Shown: positions 17,629 to 25,518 of the stretch, one piece after another | Numbering within the stretch: position 1 is the stretch's first letter | How the letters are laid out: each line of letters opens with the position of its first letter | DNA from: a virus | Length of the DNA stretch: 64,000 bases | Strand: one strand, 5' to 3' | IMG/VR virus record: IMGVR_UViG_3300030090_003481 | Coordinates: 4,312-68,311 of that record | Position numbers and translations under genes: made by a program | The notes under the pieces: generated by a model | The model's input: the letters and a program-made list of their open reading frames with translations, nothing else | Told to the model about the DNA's origin: nothing | Database searches by the model: none

Positions 17629-19410
17629 ATGAGAAGAACAAGTAGTCAAAATAAAAACCAAGCTCCTGACTTTTTATCAAATATATTAAGTAATTGCGGT
17701 TTGAGTAATTTAGTAAGTTTAGAAGATTTTGTAAAATTTGCTTCATTTTATTCAGTAAGTCAAGCATATGGATCTAATTGTTCTGATTCTTTAAAAAGAG
17801 ATGCTAAACTAGCTATGTCATTACTTATGTCTATAAGTATAGAATCACAATTACAAGCTAGTCAATTAGGTAATTTAAATGAAATAGGTATATGTACTAT
17901 AGCTAAAAAAATAGCTAAACTTATTAAAAAGTGTTGTTCTCATCCAGATTTTTTTAGTGTACTTCGTAAACAAAAAGAAAAAGATAAACAAGCTAAAGGT
18001 AAGCATTTAACTATTGAAACTAAAAACGAAAGACTAGGTTTAACACCAGAATCTGATTTACAAAATATTGAGAATATAAAACTAGATCTTACTTATATCC
18101 CTAACTGTTCTAATGTTAGAGAAATGATACCAGGTAATAATAACCTAGGTAATAGAGTTACAGGTATAACTCATAGTGGTAAAAACATTCCTGTAAATAG
18201 AGATACTTGTTTAATCTCAGGTAAAATTTGGAATACTATAAATTCTACCTGTTATTGTATAGATGAGAAACAAACACCTCATCTTAGATACGGAGATACA
18301 AAAATAAGAAAAGATAATTTTCATTTAGGCCCTCCTAGAAATTGGTCTAAAGTTACTGCAATAACACAACTAAATCTAGACAAAGAAGCTAGAGAAAGAT
18401 TTGAAGATATTATTGCACATAAAGAAGGTATAAATCTAGATGATTTACAAAAAACAAAATGTGGTGAAGAAGATGGATGTGTATGGTATTCATGTTTAAT
18501 AGAAGGAATAACTAATTACTTTTTAGGTTGTAAAAAAGATAAAACAGGTAAAATAAATTCTTGTTATTTTAATAGAAACTTATTAAAAAGTACAAGAATA
18601 TCTTCTGAAGATAAAAGCAAGATTATGACAGCACAACAAAAAAGTATAGAAAGATGTTGTGATAAATGTTATGAATCTGGGTGCGGTTGTAAAGATGGAG
18701 CATATGGATGTGAATGTACAGGTGTAAGTAGTAATGGTGTACCATGTTCTCAGATAACTGCAAGATCTGCACAATCTTTAAATAGAGTAACTGAAGGCGA
18801 CCCTATTTTAAAAACTAATAATTTTAATTCTGATAGTCATATTATGACAGGACAAGAAACAACTGTAACATGTTGTGGAGCTAGCGCTCAATGCCCTCCA
18901 GATATGACTGATGCTGATTGTTGTAGACAAATATGTAAAGAAATAGAAATTCAAGATATTTTAAGAACAGATCCAAAATCTATTAGTAGAGTTAGGAATA
19001 ATGATACTCATGTAGGAAAACATATAGGAGGAACTTGTACATGTAAAAAATGTGGTGCTCAAGCAAAAGTAGCTAATGCGCAAGCATGTCAATGGTGGCT
19101 TAGTACACATAAAGAAACATGTAATCCACCGACTGATGATTCAAGATCTTTGCCTGAGACTTGTAACAAAATATCACATAAGAATTTTACTATAGCAGAT
19201 ATGTATGATTTTAAAATTACAAAAGATATAGTTTCTTATGGCAGTGATGTAGAAGGTTGTTGTAGAGGAAATGACGGTGGTTGTTGTACTTGTTACTCAG
19301 GTAAACTTTCTTGGCCTTGTTGTTGTAGCGGTACTAAAGAAGTGACAAATTGTTGTCATGATAGAATAGATTTAAAAATAACTACAGCAGGTAGAAATAA
19401 TAGATATTAA
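17629..19410 (+). CDS. Exceptionally Cys-rich protein of the fibre block
   Basis: A 593-aa protein with about 44 cysteines, many in CC, CxC and CxxC clusters (for example SGCGCKDG, GCEC, CTCKKC, CCTCYSG, PCCCSG). The first 100 residues are a helical domain with Cys at both ends, related to the C-terminal domains of the two proteins encoded upstream. The middle (about 110-330) is basic and polar. The C-terminal 250 residues hold most Cys clusters and end in a short basic tail. No signal peptide or membrane segment is seen, so disulfides would have to form after lysis or the cysteines bind metal. Its place at the end of the fibre block suggests a virion surface protein. I do not recognise the family. 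Confidence 0.5.
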   Translation: MRRTSSQNKNQAPDFLSNILSNCGLSNLVSLEDFVKFASFYSVSQAYGSNCSDSLKRDAKLAMSLLMSISIESQLQASQLGNLNEIGICTIAKKIAKLIKKCCSHPDFFSVLRKQKEKDKQAKGKHLTIETKNERLGLTPESDLQNIENIKLDLTYIPNCSNVREMIPGNNNLGNRVTGITHSGKNIPVNRDTCLISGKIWNTINSTCYCIDEKQTPHLRYGDTKIRKDNFHLGPPRNWSKVTAITQLNLDKEARERFEDIIAHKEGINLDDLQKTKCGEEDGCVWYSCLIEGITNYFLGCKKDKTGKINSCYFNRNLLKSTRISSEDKSKIMTAQQKSIERCCDKCYESGCGCKDGAYGCECTGVSSNGVPCSQITARSAQSLNRVTEGDPILKTNNFNSDSHIMTGQETTVTCCGASAQCPPDMTDADCCRQICKEIEIQDILRTDPKSISRVRNNDTHVGKHIGGTCTCKKCGAQAKVANAQACQWWLSTHKETCNPPTDDSRSLPETCNKISHKNFTIADMYDFKITKDIVSYGSDVEGCCRGNDGGCCTCYSGKLSWPCCCSGTKEVTNCCHDRIDLKITTAGRNNRY

Positions 19411-19430
19411 TAATAAATAAAATAAATAAA

Positions 19431-19820
19431 ATGGCAACACTAAATATACAATTAAGAATAGAAAGCAATGATGTTTTTTCTGATCAACTTGATTTATTAG
19501 TTTCTGATGTAATAACAACAGGAAATCCTTGTATAGGTATGTCTACAATAGCAGCAACTAATGTTGGAGGTGATAATATAATTGCTCCAAATGTTGACTC
19601 AACAAAATATGTATATATAAAACATACTGGTGTAGATGCAAATGGAGCTGCAGTTACAACGGATTTAACTGTTGAGGATACTGATAATGTAAGATTTGGA
19701 AAATTAGGACCTGGAGAATTTATGCTAGTTCCTCACTCTAAAGGAGCTGCAAAAGGAGTTCAACTAGAAACATCATCAGGAGTTATTGTAGCAGAATACG
19801 CTTACTTTACAAAAGCATAA
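19431..19820 (+). CDS. Small beta-rich virion protein, member 1 of a four-paralogue family
   Basis: A 129-aa protein sharing a pattern with three others in this window: a hydrophobic beta N-terminus, then KYVYIKHTG (about 62-70), then LGPGEFMLVPH (about 91-101), then a final GVIVAEYAYF. It has no Cys-rich or catalytic motif and no signal peptide. Small all-beta proteins in several copies are typical decoration, fibre-tip or ring subunits of virions. The start follows an AAATAAATAAA leader. It lies between the Cys-rich fibre block and the accessory cassette. The function is inferred only. Confidence 0.55.
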   Translation: MATLNIQLRIESNDVFSDQLDLLVSDVITTGNPCIGMSTIAATNVGGDNIIAPNVDSTKYVYIKHTGVDANGAAVTTDLTVEDTDNVRFGKLGPGEFMLVPHSKGAAKGVQLETSSGVIVAEYAYFTKA

Positions 19821-19821
19821 C

Positions 19822-20940
19822 ATGAAAAAACTACTACTAATATTAATAATGTTTTTGCTATCATGTGTAGCACCTAAACAATGCTGCGCTCAATTTACTT
19901 ATAAAGGTTATGAGTATAATTTAAATGATATATTAAAAAATCAATTAAAGTTTGCTACAGTATATGGGGCAGTTAATGGCGGTACATCTGTTTCTGATGT
20001 AAAACAATTTTCTGTATTAGATGGATTACAAACATCTACAATAGAAACTCCTTATGATTATTCATTAACTATAGGTATTAGAAAAATAGCTAGATTTGGG
20101 TATGAAAATAAAGCTCAAACGTTTTATGATGGTACAGAATCTAACTATACAGATGCAGCTACAGTAGGTAAAGTACAAGGTTTTGAGTATTTATTTGAGG
20201 TAGATTATGCTAGACAACAAGGATTAGATTATATAGATCAGCATCATTTTATTAGATATAGCTCTGATGATGATTGTGATGGTCCTTTATGTGTAGATCA
20301 TTTTGCAGCTAAAGTAGAATACTTAAAAGATGGTTTTGCTGATATAGAGTATTTTGAATTATCAGAAAGATATAGATATAAACATACTAGAGATTTATCA
20401 TTTAGTATAGGAGCTGCTCATAGATTAGCAGAACCTTATGGATATGATCCTTTATCTGAATGGTTACTTAGTAATGGTAATATACATTACACATATTTAG
20501 CAATACAAGAAGGATATACTGTAGATGTTGCCAACAGTATATACAAAGATCCTAATGGAAATGTAGTTGCTAATAGTGCTGGCGTATGGAAAGAAGTAGT
20601 TATACCGCAAGTATTATCAGACTATACACAAAAGAAAAGAAATGAGTTAACTAATATAATACAGCATTCTCTTATATTAGGGTTTGATTATTATAAATAT
20701 AATAAAAATACATGGTTACACGCATGGGGTAATTTAATGCCATATCATTATAATGATGGTAGTGAGTTTAGCTATCATAATTATATAGAAGATGATCAGT
20801 GGTATGACTACTCAGGGGGTGTGATATACGGTATAAAAGTAAATAAACAGTTAGGATATTTTGCAGAAGGTAAATATAACAAGTACTGGAATAGAGAGTG
20901 GTATGATTTTAAATTTGGAATTAATTATATAATAAGATAA
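19822..20940 (+). CDS. Secreted or outer-membrane protein of unknown function
   Basis: A 372-aa protein with a clear N-terminal export signal: Lys-Lys, a hydrophobic core (residues 4-13), then LLSC (12-15), which could be a lipobox, and CCAQ (21-24), which could be a signal peptidase I site. The mature part is rich in Tyr, Asp and aromatic residues in alternating patterns and ends in FKFGINYIIR, as in outer-membrane beta-barrels. It was probably acquired as an accessory gene to act in the host envelope, for example receptor masking or superinfection exclusion; that role is inference. The start ATG is 1 base after the previous stop. It opens a run of genes with export signals or membrane segments. 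Confidence 0.5.
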   Translation: MKKLLLILIMFLLSCVAPKQCCAQFTYKGYEYNLNDILKNQLKFATVYGAVNGGTSVSDVKQFSVLDGLQTSTIETPYDYSLTIGIRKIARFGYENKAQTFYDGTESNYTDAATVGKVQGFEYLFEVDYARQQGLDYIDQHHFIRYSSDDDCDGPLCVDHFAAKVEYLKDGFADIEYFELSERYRYKHTRDLSFSIGAAHRLAEPYGYDPLSEWLLSNGNIHYTYLAIQEGYTVDVANSIYKDPNGNVVANSAGVWKEVVIPQVLSDYTQKKRNELTNIIQHSLILGFDYYKYNKNTWLHAWGNLMPYHYNDGSEFSYHNYIEDDQWYDYSGGVIYGIKVNKQLGYFAEGKYNKYWNREWYDFKFGINYIIR

Positions 20941-20951
20941 AAAATAAAACT

Positions 20952-21065
20952 ATGAAAGAAAAATTTTGTAAATGGATTCAAGCTATAACGTTTGGATTAG
21001 TGTGTTTTAATTTATGTACAAAGCCTGAAGTATGTGATGCAGGTGATAAATGTTGTAAGTCATGA
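20952..21065 (+). CDS. 37-aa Cys-rich hydrophobic peptide
   Basis: A small frame, ATG 20952 to TGA, with the usual A-rich leader. It has a Lys-rich N-terminus, a short hydrophobic middle (residues 9-21) and six Cys, ending in KCCKS. It may be a small lipoprotein or membrane peptide of the lysis/envelope cassette. The stop overlaps the next ATG (ATGA). This is the only TGA stop among the genes called here. Real but short; no family recognised. Confidence 0.4.
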   Translation: MKEKFCKWIQAITFGLVCFNLCTKPEVCDAGDKCCKS

Positions 21066-21214
21066 ATTGGATAAACAGTTGGAAAAAAGGAAATAAAAAA
21101 GATAATATCTATGATATATCTATTAGATTAGGTAGATTAACTATATTAGAATTATATTGTAATCCTGGTGTAGAGCATAGATGTATAGTGTTAAACTTTG
21201 GATTTGAAATATAA
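21062..21214 (+). CDS. 50-aa hypothetical protein
   Basis: A frame overlapping the preceding stop by four bases (ATGA) and sharing its last base with the next start (TAATG), which suggests translational coupling in a chain of short genes. The product is Trp/Lys-rich at the N-terminus, then a beta-like stretch (YDISIRLGRLTILELY). No family recognised. Confidence 0.4.
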   Translation: MNWINSWKKGNKKDNIYDISIRLGRLTILELYCNPGVEHRCIVLNFGFEI

Positions 21215-21495
21215 TGGCAAAAGAATTAAACGAAGATACTAGTTTTAAACTAAGTATTAAAACAATAATAGGGTTAGGTTTTGCAATAGCTACATTAGCA
21301 GGTATGTGGTTTACACTACAAGCTGAAATAGCTGAAGCTAAAGAATTACCAGCTCCACCAGATCCAGAAGTTACACGTATGGAGTTTGATATGAAAGATC
21401 AAATGATACGTCAAACTATTCTGGATACTCAAGAAGATGTTACTGAGATAAAGGCTACTCTTGAGAAAATTGAAGATAAACTATACGATAGATAA
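21214..21495 (+). CDS. Small membrane-anchored coiled-coil protein
   Basis: A 93-aa protein with a charged N-terminus, one transmembrane segment (about residues 17-35), a Pro-rich linker (ELPAPPDPE) and a C-terminal helix with heptad-like spacing (residues about 60-90). This topology resembles small phage lysis-cassette proteins (spanin- or holin-accessory-like). A lysis role is inferred from topology and from the neighbouring holin candidate, not from a recognised family. Confidence 0.5.
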   Translation: MAKELNEDTSFKLSIKTIIGLGFAIATLAGMWFTLQAEIAEAKELPAPPDPEVTRMEFDMKDQMIRQTILDTQEDVTEIKATLEKIEDKLYDR

Positions 21496-21496
21496 A

Positions 21497-21853
21497 ATGA
21501 AAAATACAATATGGAAGACTATAGTAACCTATTTATTTGTATTATTCTTATTATCTGTCTCGTCAGATGCGTTTTCGCAGATCACGATAAAGAGTTTTAA
21601 TGCTGGTTGGAATAAGTCTAATGGTGTAGATTGGTTAGGTAAGCTAAAAGATGTTAAAACTATTAGCTATGTAGATGTTGCTAAAGATGTTAACGCACAA
21701 AAGAAATATAAGATAGCAGCTGTACCTACAATAATAATATTTAAAGATGGTGAAGAAGTCGCTAGATTTCAAGCTGATCTTAGCTTTACAATGGTAGCAA
21801 CTAGAGAAGAAGTACAGGAAGAAATAGATAATATATTAATGAGTGATTTTTAG
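21497..21853 (+). CDS. Exported thioredoxin-fold protein lacking the CxxC site
   Basis: I start at ATG 21497 (118 aa), one base after the previous stop, instead of the upstream TTG at 21461 that overlaps it; this start exposes a signal peptide (hydrophobic 8-20, cleavage near AFSQ 25-28). The rest matches the C-terminal half of thioredoxin: YVDVAKD strand, KKYKIAAVPTIIIFKDGEEV with the cis-Pro VPT loop, then a terminal helix. There is no Cys at all, so it cannot act as a disulfide reductase; a scaffold or binding role in the host envelope is more likely. Similar Cys-free thioredoxin-like proteins are, as I recall, common in marine Bacteroidetes phages. Stop is TAG. Confidence 0.6.
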   Translation: MKNTIWKTIVTYLFVLFLLSVSSDAFSQITIKSFNAGWNKSNGVDWLGKLKDVKTISYVDVAKDVNAQKKYKIAAVPTIIIFKDGEEVARFQADLSFTMVATREEVQEEIDNILMSDF

Positions 21854-21854
21854 T

Positions 21855-22070
21855 ATGTGGGAATTATTTAAAGATAAAAACGAGATTAACGAAAAGAATG
21901 TAATAGGATTTGCATCTTTTGTTCTTATGGTTATGTTTGCAATAACAGATTTAATTACAGGTTTTTGTGGTCAAGAGCTTGTAATAAATAATACTATATA
22001 TAATTCTTTTGTTATTATAACATTAGGATGTTTTGGAATAAGCTCATTTGAAAAAGTAAAAAGTAAGTAA
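21855..22070 (+). CDS. Two-TM membrane protein, holin candidate
   Basis: I prefer ATG 21855 (71 aa) to the upstream GTG at 21843. It has a charged N-terminus, transmembrane segments at about residues 16-37 and 47-65, and a basic tail (EKVKSK). Small size, two membrane helices and a position among lysis-type genes fit a class II holin, which would open the inner membrane for lysis. The last base of its stop is shared with the next start (TAATG). A second holin candidate lies at 25519. Confidence 0.5.
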   Translation: MWELFKDKNEINEKNVIGFASFVLMVMFAITDLITGFCGQELVINNTIYNSFVIITLGCFGISSFEKVKSK

Positions 22071-22417
22071 TGTATACGTATAAAGCAAAATTAGATAGAG
22101 TAATTGATGGAGATACTGTAGATGCTCATATAGATCTAGGGTTTGATATTACTATACATAAAAGAATCAGACTTGCAGGTATTGATACACCTGAGTCTAG
22201 AACTAGAGATTTAGAAGAAAAAGCAAGAGGCTTAGCTTCTAAAGCTAAACTAATAGAGTTACTAGGAGATGGTAATTTTATATTAGAAAGTAGAGAAGTT
22301 GGTAAATATGGAAGAGTATTAGGTACTTTACATATAGATGATATGAATATAAATAACACATTAGTTAAAGAAGGTTTTGCTACAGAGTATTGGGGTGGAA
22401 CAAAAAAGAAAAAATAA
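22070..22417 (+). CDS. Staphylococcal-nuclease-like (thermonuclease) protein
   Basis: A 115-aa protein with the full SNase signature: VIDGDTV (D15), RIRLAGIDTPE (R34, D39, E42) and GKYGR (R82), which align with D21, R35, D40, E43 and R87 of staphylococcal nuclease. These bind Ca2+ and hydrolyse phosphodiester bonds in DNA or RNA. It is near minimal length for the OB-fold domain and has no signal peptide, so it should act in the host cytoplasm, for instance degrading host nucleic acid, or be carried in the virion. The C-terminus is Lys-rich. It is translationally coupled to the upstream holin candidate. Family assignment is firm; its phage role is inference. Confidence 0.88.
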   Translation: MYTYKAKLDRVIDGDTVDAHIDLGFDITIHKRIRLAGIDTPESRTRDLEEKARGLASKAKLIELLGDGNFILESREVGKYGRVLGTLHIDDMNINNTLVKEGFATEYWGGTKKKK

Positions 22418-24811
22418 ATGAAAAAATTTGATATGTCTAGAGTTTTATATATAATATTGATGGTAATAATATTTGGTTTAAGCACAGCTTTTGCGCAAGA
22501 TAAACAAGTTATTATTAGTTTAAAAACAGATACTTATCCTTCTGAAACCAGATGGGCTTTATATGATTCTATATATCAAGGACCTATATTATCAGAAGTA
22601 CAGTATGGTCATTATACACAGCCTAATACAATGAGCTATGATACAGTATATATACCAGATAGTATTACTAATATATCATGGGTTATATTTGATTCTTATG
22701 GAGATGGTATAGCTAATGGTGAATATTATGTAACTATATGTGGAGACACAGTAGTTAATTATCCTGTATCTACATTTACAAATGGCTTGATACATAATAG
22801 AGTTGTTCCTCAATGTATGCCCCAACCACCACCTGTTCAGTTAGTTCCAGCTAAAGTTATAATAAACTTAGATCAATATCAAAGTGAAACTAGCTGGGAT
22901 ATTAAAGATACAAATGGTATAGTATACGCATCAGGTGGGGGATATAATGCACAACCTGATTATGCTACGGTAGTTATACCTGTACAAATACCTAAAGGAG
23001 ACTTAACATTTACTATATATGATACATATGGAGATGGTTTAAATGGTGCATTATGGCAGGGACAAGATGGTTCTTATTTTGTAAAACAATGTAATGATAC
23101 ATTAGTATATGGTACTAACCCTGCTTTTGGTAATGATACAACACATGTATTTGCATCTGATTCATGTCCACCTATATATGGATGTACAGATGATGACTAT
23201 GTAGAATGGAATCCTTTTGCAGATGTAGATGATGGAAGCTGTCAAACATTAAAGATATTCGGTTGTGTAGATAGTACTATGTTTAATTATGATCCAAATG
23301 CTAATACAATGGAGCTTATAGATACTTGTGAGTATACATTAATACTACATGATCTTATGGGTAATGGTTGGGTAGGATCACACTTAAAGCTTATACATCC
23401 AGATACATCTTATCAATTTACACATACAGGAGGTTTTAATGATGAGTATCAAGTAGGTCTAACTGCTCCAGATCCAGTAACATTTAGATTCCACATATCT
23501 TCACAAGCTAGTTTAACTACTATAGAATGTGGATTTACATTTATTAATCCCGAGGGAGACACCCTAATAAGTATACAACCGCCATTTATACAACCTTTAT
23601 TACCTTACAATATTATAACAAATTGTGGTAATACATGCGAAGAAAAGGTATTTGGATGCTTAGATTCGTTAGCAATTAACTATAATGATGAAGCAAATAC
23701 TAGTGATAGTAGTTGTTACTATGTACCAGGATGTACTAATTCATCATATCTAGAATATTATACACAGGGCTTTACAGCAGACTATGACGATGGGACTTGT
23801 TTAACATTAGCCGTGTGGGGCTGTATTGATAGTACAGCCTTCAACTATGACTCATTAGCTAACATCAGTAATGGTGGATGTATACCTGTTATAACTGGTT
23901 GTATGCAGCCTTTAGCATTTAACTATAATCCTAATGCTAATACACCTGATACTTGTATAGCAATAGTATATGGATGTACATCACCAATTGCTTATAATTA
24001 CAATCCATTAGCAAATACTGATGACGGTTCTTGTGAGGGCGTAGTTTATGGATGTACTGATACTACAGCATTTAATTGGAATCCTAATGCTAATGTAGAT
24101 GATAGTTCTTGTGTGCCTGTTATATATGGATGTATAAATCCAACTATGTTTAATTACTGTGATACGTGTAATACTAATGATGGTAGCTGTATAGAAATAC
24201 TATATGGATGTATTGACAGTACAATGTTTAATTATAACCCTTTAGCCAATGTTGACAATAATTCTTGTATCCCTTATATTTTCGGGTGTACTGATCCTAC
24301 TGCACTTAATTACAACCCCGAAGCTAATACAGAAGACTTTAGCTGTATTGATTATATTTATGGTTGTATGGATAGCACTGCTTTTAACTATGATCCGTTG
24401 GCTAATACTGACAATGGTTCGTGCATATCTGTGGTTGAAGGATGTATGGATGTCAACGCGTACAACTATGATGAGCTAGTAAATGTAAATGATTCAACAT
24501 CTTGTTTATATGATGCAGGATGTATTACAGGTCCTGGTAATCCTTACTGGTTAAATAATGAATGTTATGCTTGGGTAATAAGTGTAGATGATTATTGTTG
24601 TGAGAATAGCTGGGATACTATATGTCAATTAACATATGAACATTGTGAAAACAATTGGTCAGGACCATTGTTAACAAGAACAGAAGCAGATAAGAAACTA
24701 TTAATGATAACAGATATATTAGGAAGAGAATCAAAAGAGAATAAGAATCAAGTATTGTTCTATATTTATAGTGATGGAACAGTAGAAAGAAAAGTAATTA
24801 AAGATGATTAA
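22418..24811 (+). CDS. Secreted GCTD-repeat protein with T9SS-like C-terminus
   Basis: A 797-aa protein with a signal peptide (hydrophobic 9-25, cleavage after A26). The first 400 residues contain three related domains with a D(S/T)YGDGxxNG-type motif (FDSYGDGIANG, YDTYGDGLNG, HDLMGNGWVG). Residues about 255-700 carry thirteen GCxD-xxAxNYNPxANxDDGSC modules. After a small Cys-containing domain, the C-terminus reads TDILGRES...LFYIYSDGTVERKV, a tail I remember from secreted proteins of marine Bacteroidetes that leave by the type IX secretion system. It thus looks like a host-type surface adhesin captured by the phage. It would be displayed on or released from the infected cell; the biological purpose is inference. 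It starts right after the nuclease stop and overlaps the next gene by 8 bases. Confidence 0.65.
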   Translation: MKKFDMSRVLYIILMVIIFGLSTAFAQDKQVIISLKTDTYPSETRWALYDSIYQGPILSEVQYGHYTQPNTMSYDTVYIPDSITNISWVIFDSYGDGIANGEYYVTICGDTVVNYPVSTFTNGLIHNRVVPQCMPQPPPVQLVPAKVIINLDQYQSETSWDIKDTNGIVYASGGGYNAQPDYATVVIPVQIPKGDLTFTIYDTYGDGLNGALWQGQDGSYFVKQCNDTLVYGTNPAFGNDTTHVFASDSCPPIYGCTDDDYVEWNPFADVDDGSCQTLKIFGCVDSTMFNYDPNANTMELIDTCEYTLILHDLMGNGWVGSHLKLIHPDTSYQFTHTGGFNDEYQVGLTAPDPVTFRFHISSQASLTTIECGFTFINPEGDTLISIQPPFIQPLLPYNIITNCGNTCEEKVFGCLDSLAINYNDEANTSDSSCYYVPGCTNSSYLEYYTQGFTADYDDGTCLTLAVWGCIDSTAFNYDSLANISNGGCIPVITGCMQPLAFNYNPNANTPDTCIAIVYGCTSPIAYNYNPLANTDDGSCEGVVYGCTDTTAFNWNPNANVDDSSCVPVIYGCINPTMFNYCDTCNTNDGSCIEILYGCIDSTMFNYNPLANVDNNSCIPYIFGCTDPTALNYNPEANTEDFSCIDYIYGCMDSTAFNYDPLANTDNGSCISVVEGCMDVNAYNYDELVNVNDSTSCLYDAGCITGPGNPYWLNNECYAWVISVDDYCCENSWDTICQLTYEHCENNWSGPLLTRTEADKKLLMITDILGRESKENKNQVLFYIYSDGTVERKVIKDD
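23180..24505 (+). repeat. Thirteen-copy GCTD protein-module repeat
   Basis: Coding tandem repeat of about 21-25 codons per unit. Each unit has Gly-Cys at the start, an (A/M/Y)xNYNP core, and Asp-rich residues ending in Cys; two Cys per unit suggest one disulfide and the Asp/Asn ladder suggests Ca2+ binding. The first two units and the third are separated by a beta-rich domain. The copies differ at nucleotide level, so the array is old or under diversifying change, not a recent expansion. Confidence 0.75.
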
Positions 24812-25175
24812 ATATATGTATTTTAGGAAAGAAGCTACTATAGGCGATGATAATGCAAGTGGTGACTCAGCATGTTATAATGCTGCTAACCTTGTAGGTA
24901 TGCAGCCTTTAACTAATAGTATATTAGCTTTGTACTTTACTCAACTTAATAATATGTTTCCTGATGATCCTGATAGTGGTGAAGGTAGGAATGATAGAAT
25001 TAAATTAACTATAGGAGCTAATACTCATAAAACAGTAATGAAGAATATAGTAGACTGGATTGCTCATGGTAGTGAATGTTTTATGGTAATAGGTGATAAC
25101 TTATCTACTGATACAGAATATATAGAAGGTGTAACATCAGTAAATGATATAACTGTTAAAGCAGTAAATACCTAG
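24804..25175 (+). CDS. Small structural-type protein, unknown
   Basis: A 123-aa soluble protein (MIKYMYFRKEA start) with an alpha/beta pattern: YFTQLNNMF, RIKLTIGANTHKTVMKNIVDWI, then a beta end. I recall similar small proteins among virion genes of marine Bacteroidetes phages, but cannot name one. ATG 24804 overlaps the upstream stop by 8 bases; ATG 24816 is an alternative. Stop is TAG, one of only two in the window. Confidence 0.45.
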   Translation: MIKYMYFRKEATIGDDNASGDSACYNAANLVGMQPLTNSILALYFTQLNNMFPDDPDSGEGRNDRIKLTIGANTHKTVMKNIVDWIAHGSECFMVIGDNLSTDTEYIEGVTSVNDITVKAVNT

Positions 25176-25195
25176 GAAATATGAATAAATTTTTG

Positions 25196-25203
25196 TATCT
25201 TTG
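25196..25203 (+). promoter_or_regulatory. Possible -7 promoter element
   Basis: TATCTTTG matches TAnnTTTG and lies 5 bases before the ATG at 25209, which would give an almost leaderless transcript. No TTTG lies 19 bases upstream, so the support is weak. Confidence 0.22.
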
Positions 25204-25208
25204 ATAGT

Positions 25209-25508
25209 ATGGGAATTATAAAATATATAAACGGTAACCCTTTATTTAGTACAGCTAAAGAAGCTTTAGACTATGCTAGAGATATTGGATTTAAAACAAC
25301 TGATGTACATGTGCATAGGTATAAGGTAACTCCTGGTATTTATAGATCAGGTTTTATGCCAGGAAAAACACATGAAGAACATCAGATGTTTATAATAGGT
25401 AAACCCATAGTAACAGATCCTAGAGATCCACGAGATCCTAGAGATCCAGTAATTGTTACTGAAGTTCCTACTGATGACAGAGGAATTACTAGTAGCGGAC
25501 AATATTAA
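25209..25508 (+). CDS. 99-aa hypothetical protein with DPR repeat
   Basis: Small soluble protein with His-rich middle (DVHVHRYK, HEEHQMF) and a three-fold Asp-Pro-Arg repeat at about residues 72-80. No signal peptide or membrane segment. It lies just before a holin candidate. No family recognised. Confidence 0.4.
   Translation: MGIIKYINGNPLFSTAKEALDYARDIGFKTTDVHVHRYKVTPGIYRSGFMPGKTHEEHQMFIIGKPIVTDPRDPRDPRDPVIVTEVPTDDRGITSSGQY
25415..25450 (+). repeat. Four-copy 9-base in-frame microrepeat
   Basis: Units of the type AGATCCnnn, encoding Asp-Pro-Arg. Copies differ by one or two bases. Slippage could change the linker length between the beta N-terminus and the tail of the 99-aa protein. Confidence 0.6.
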
Positions 25509-25518
25509 ATAAAAAATT

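Noticed and set aside
21461-21496. TTG start for the thioredoxin-like protein
   Set aside because: It would overlap the preceding gene by 35 bases and hide the signal peptide; ATG 21497 fits better.
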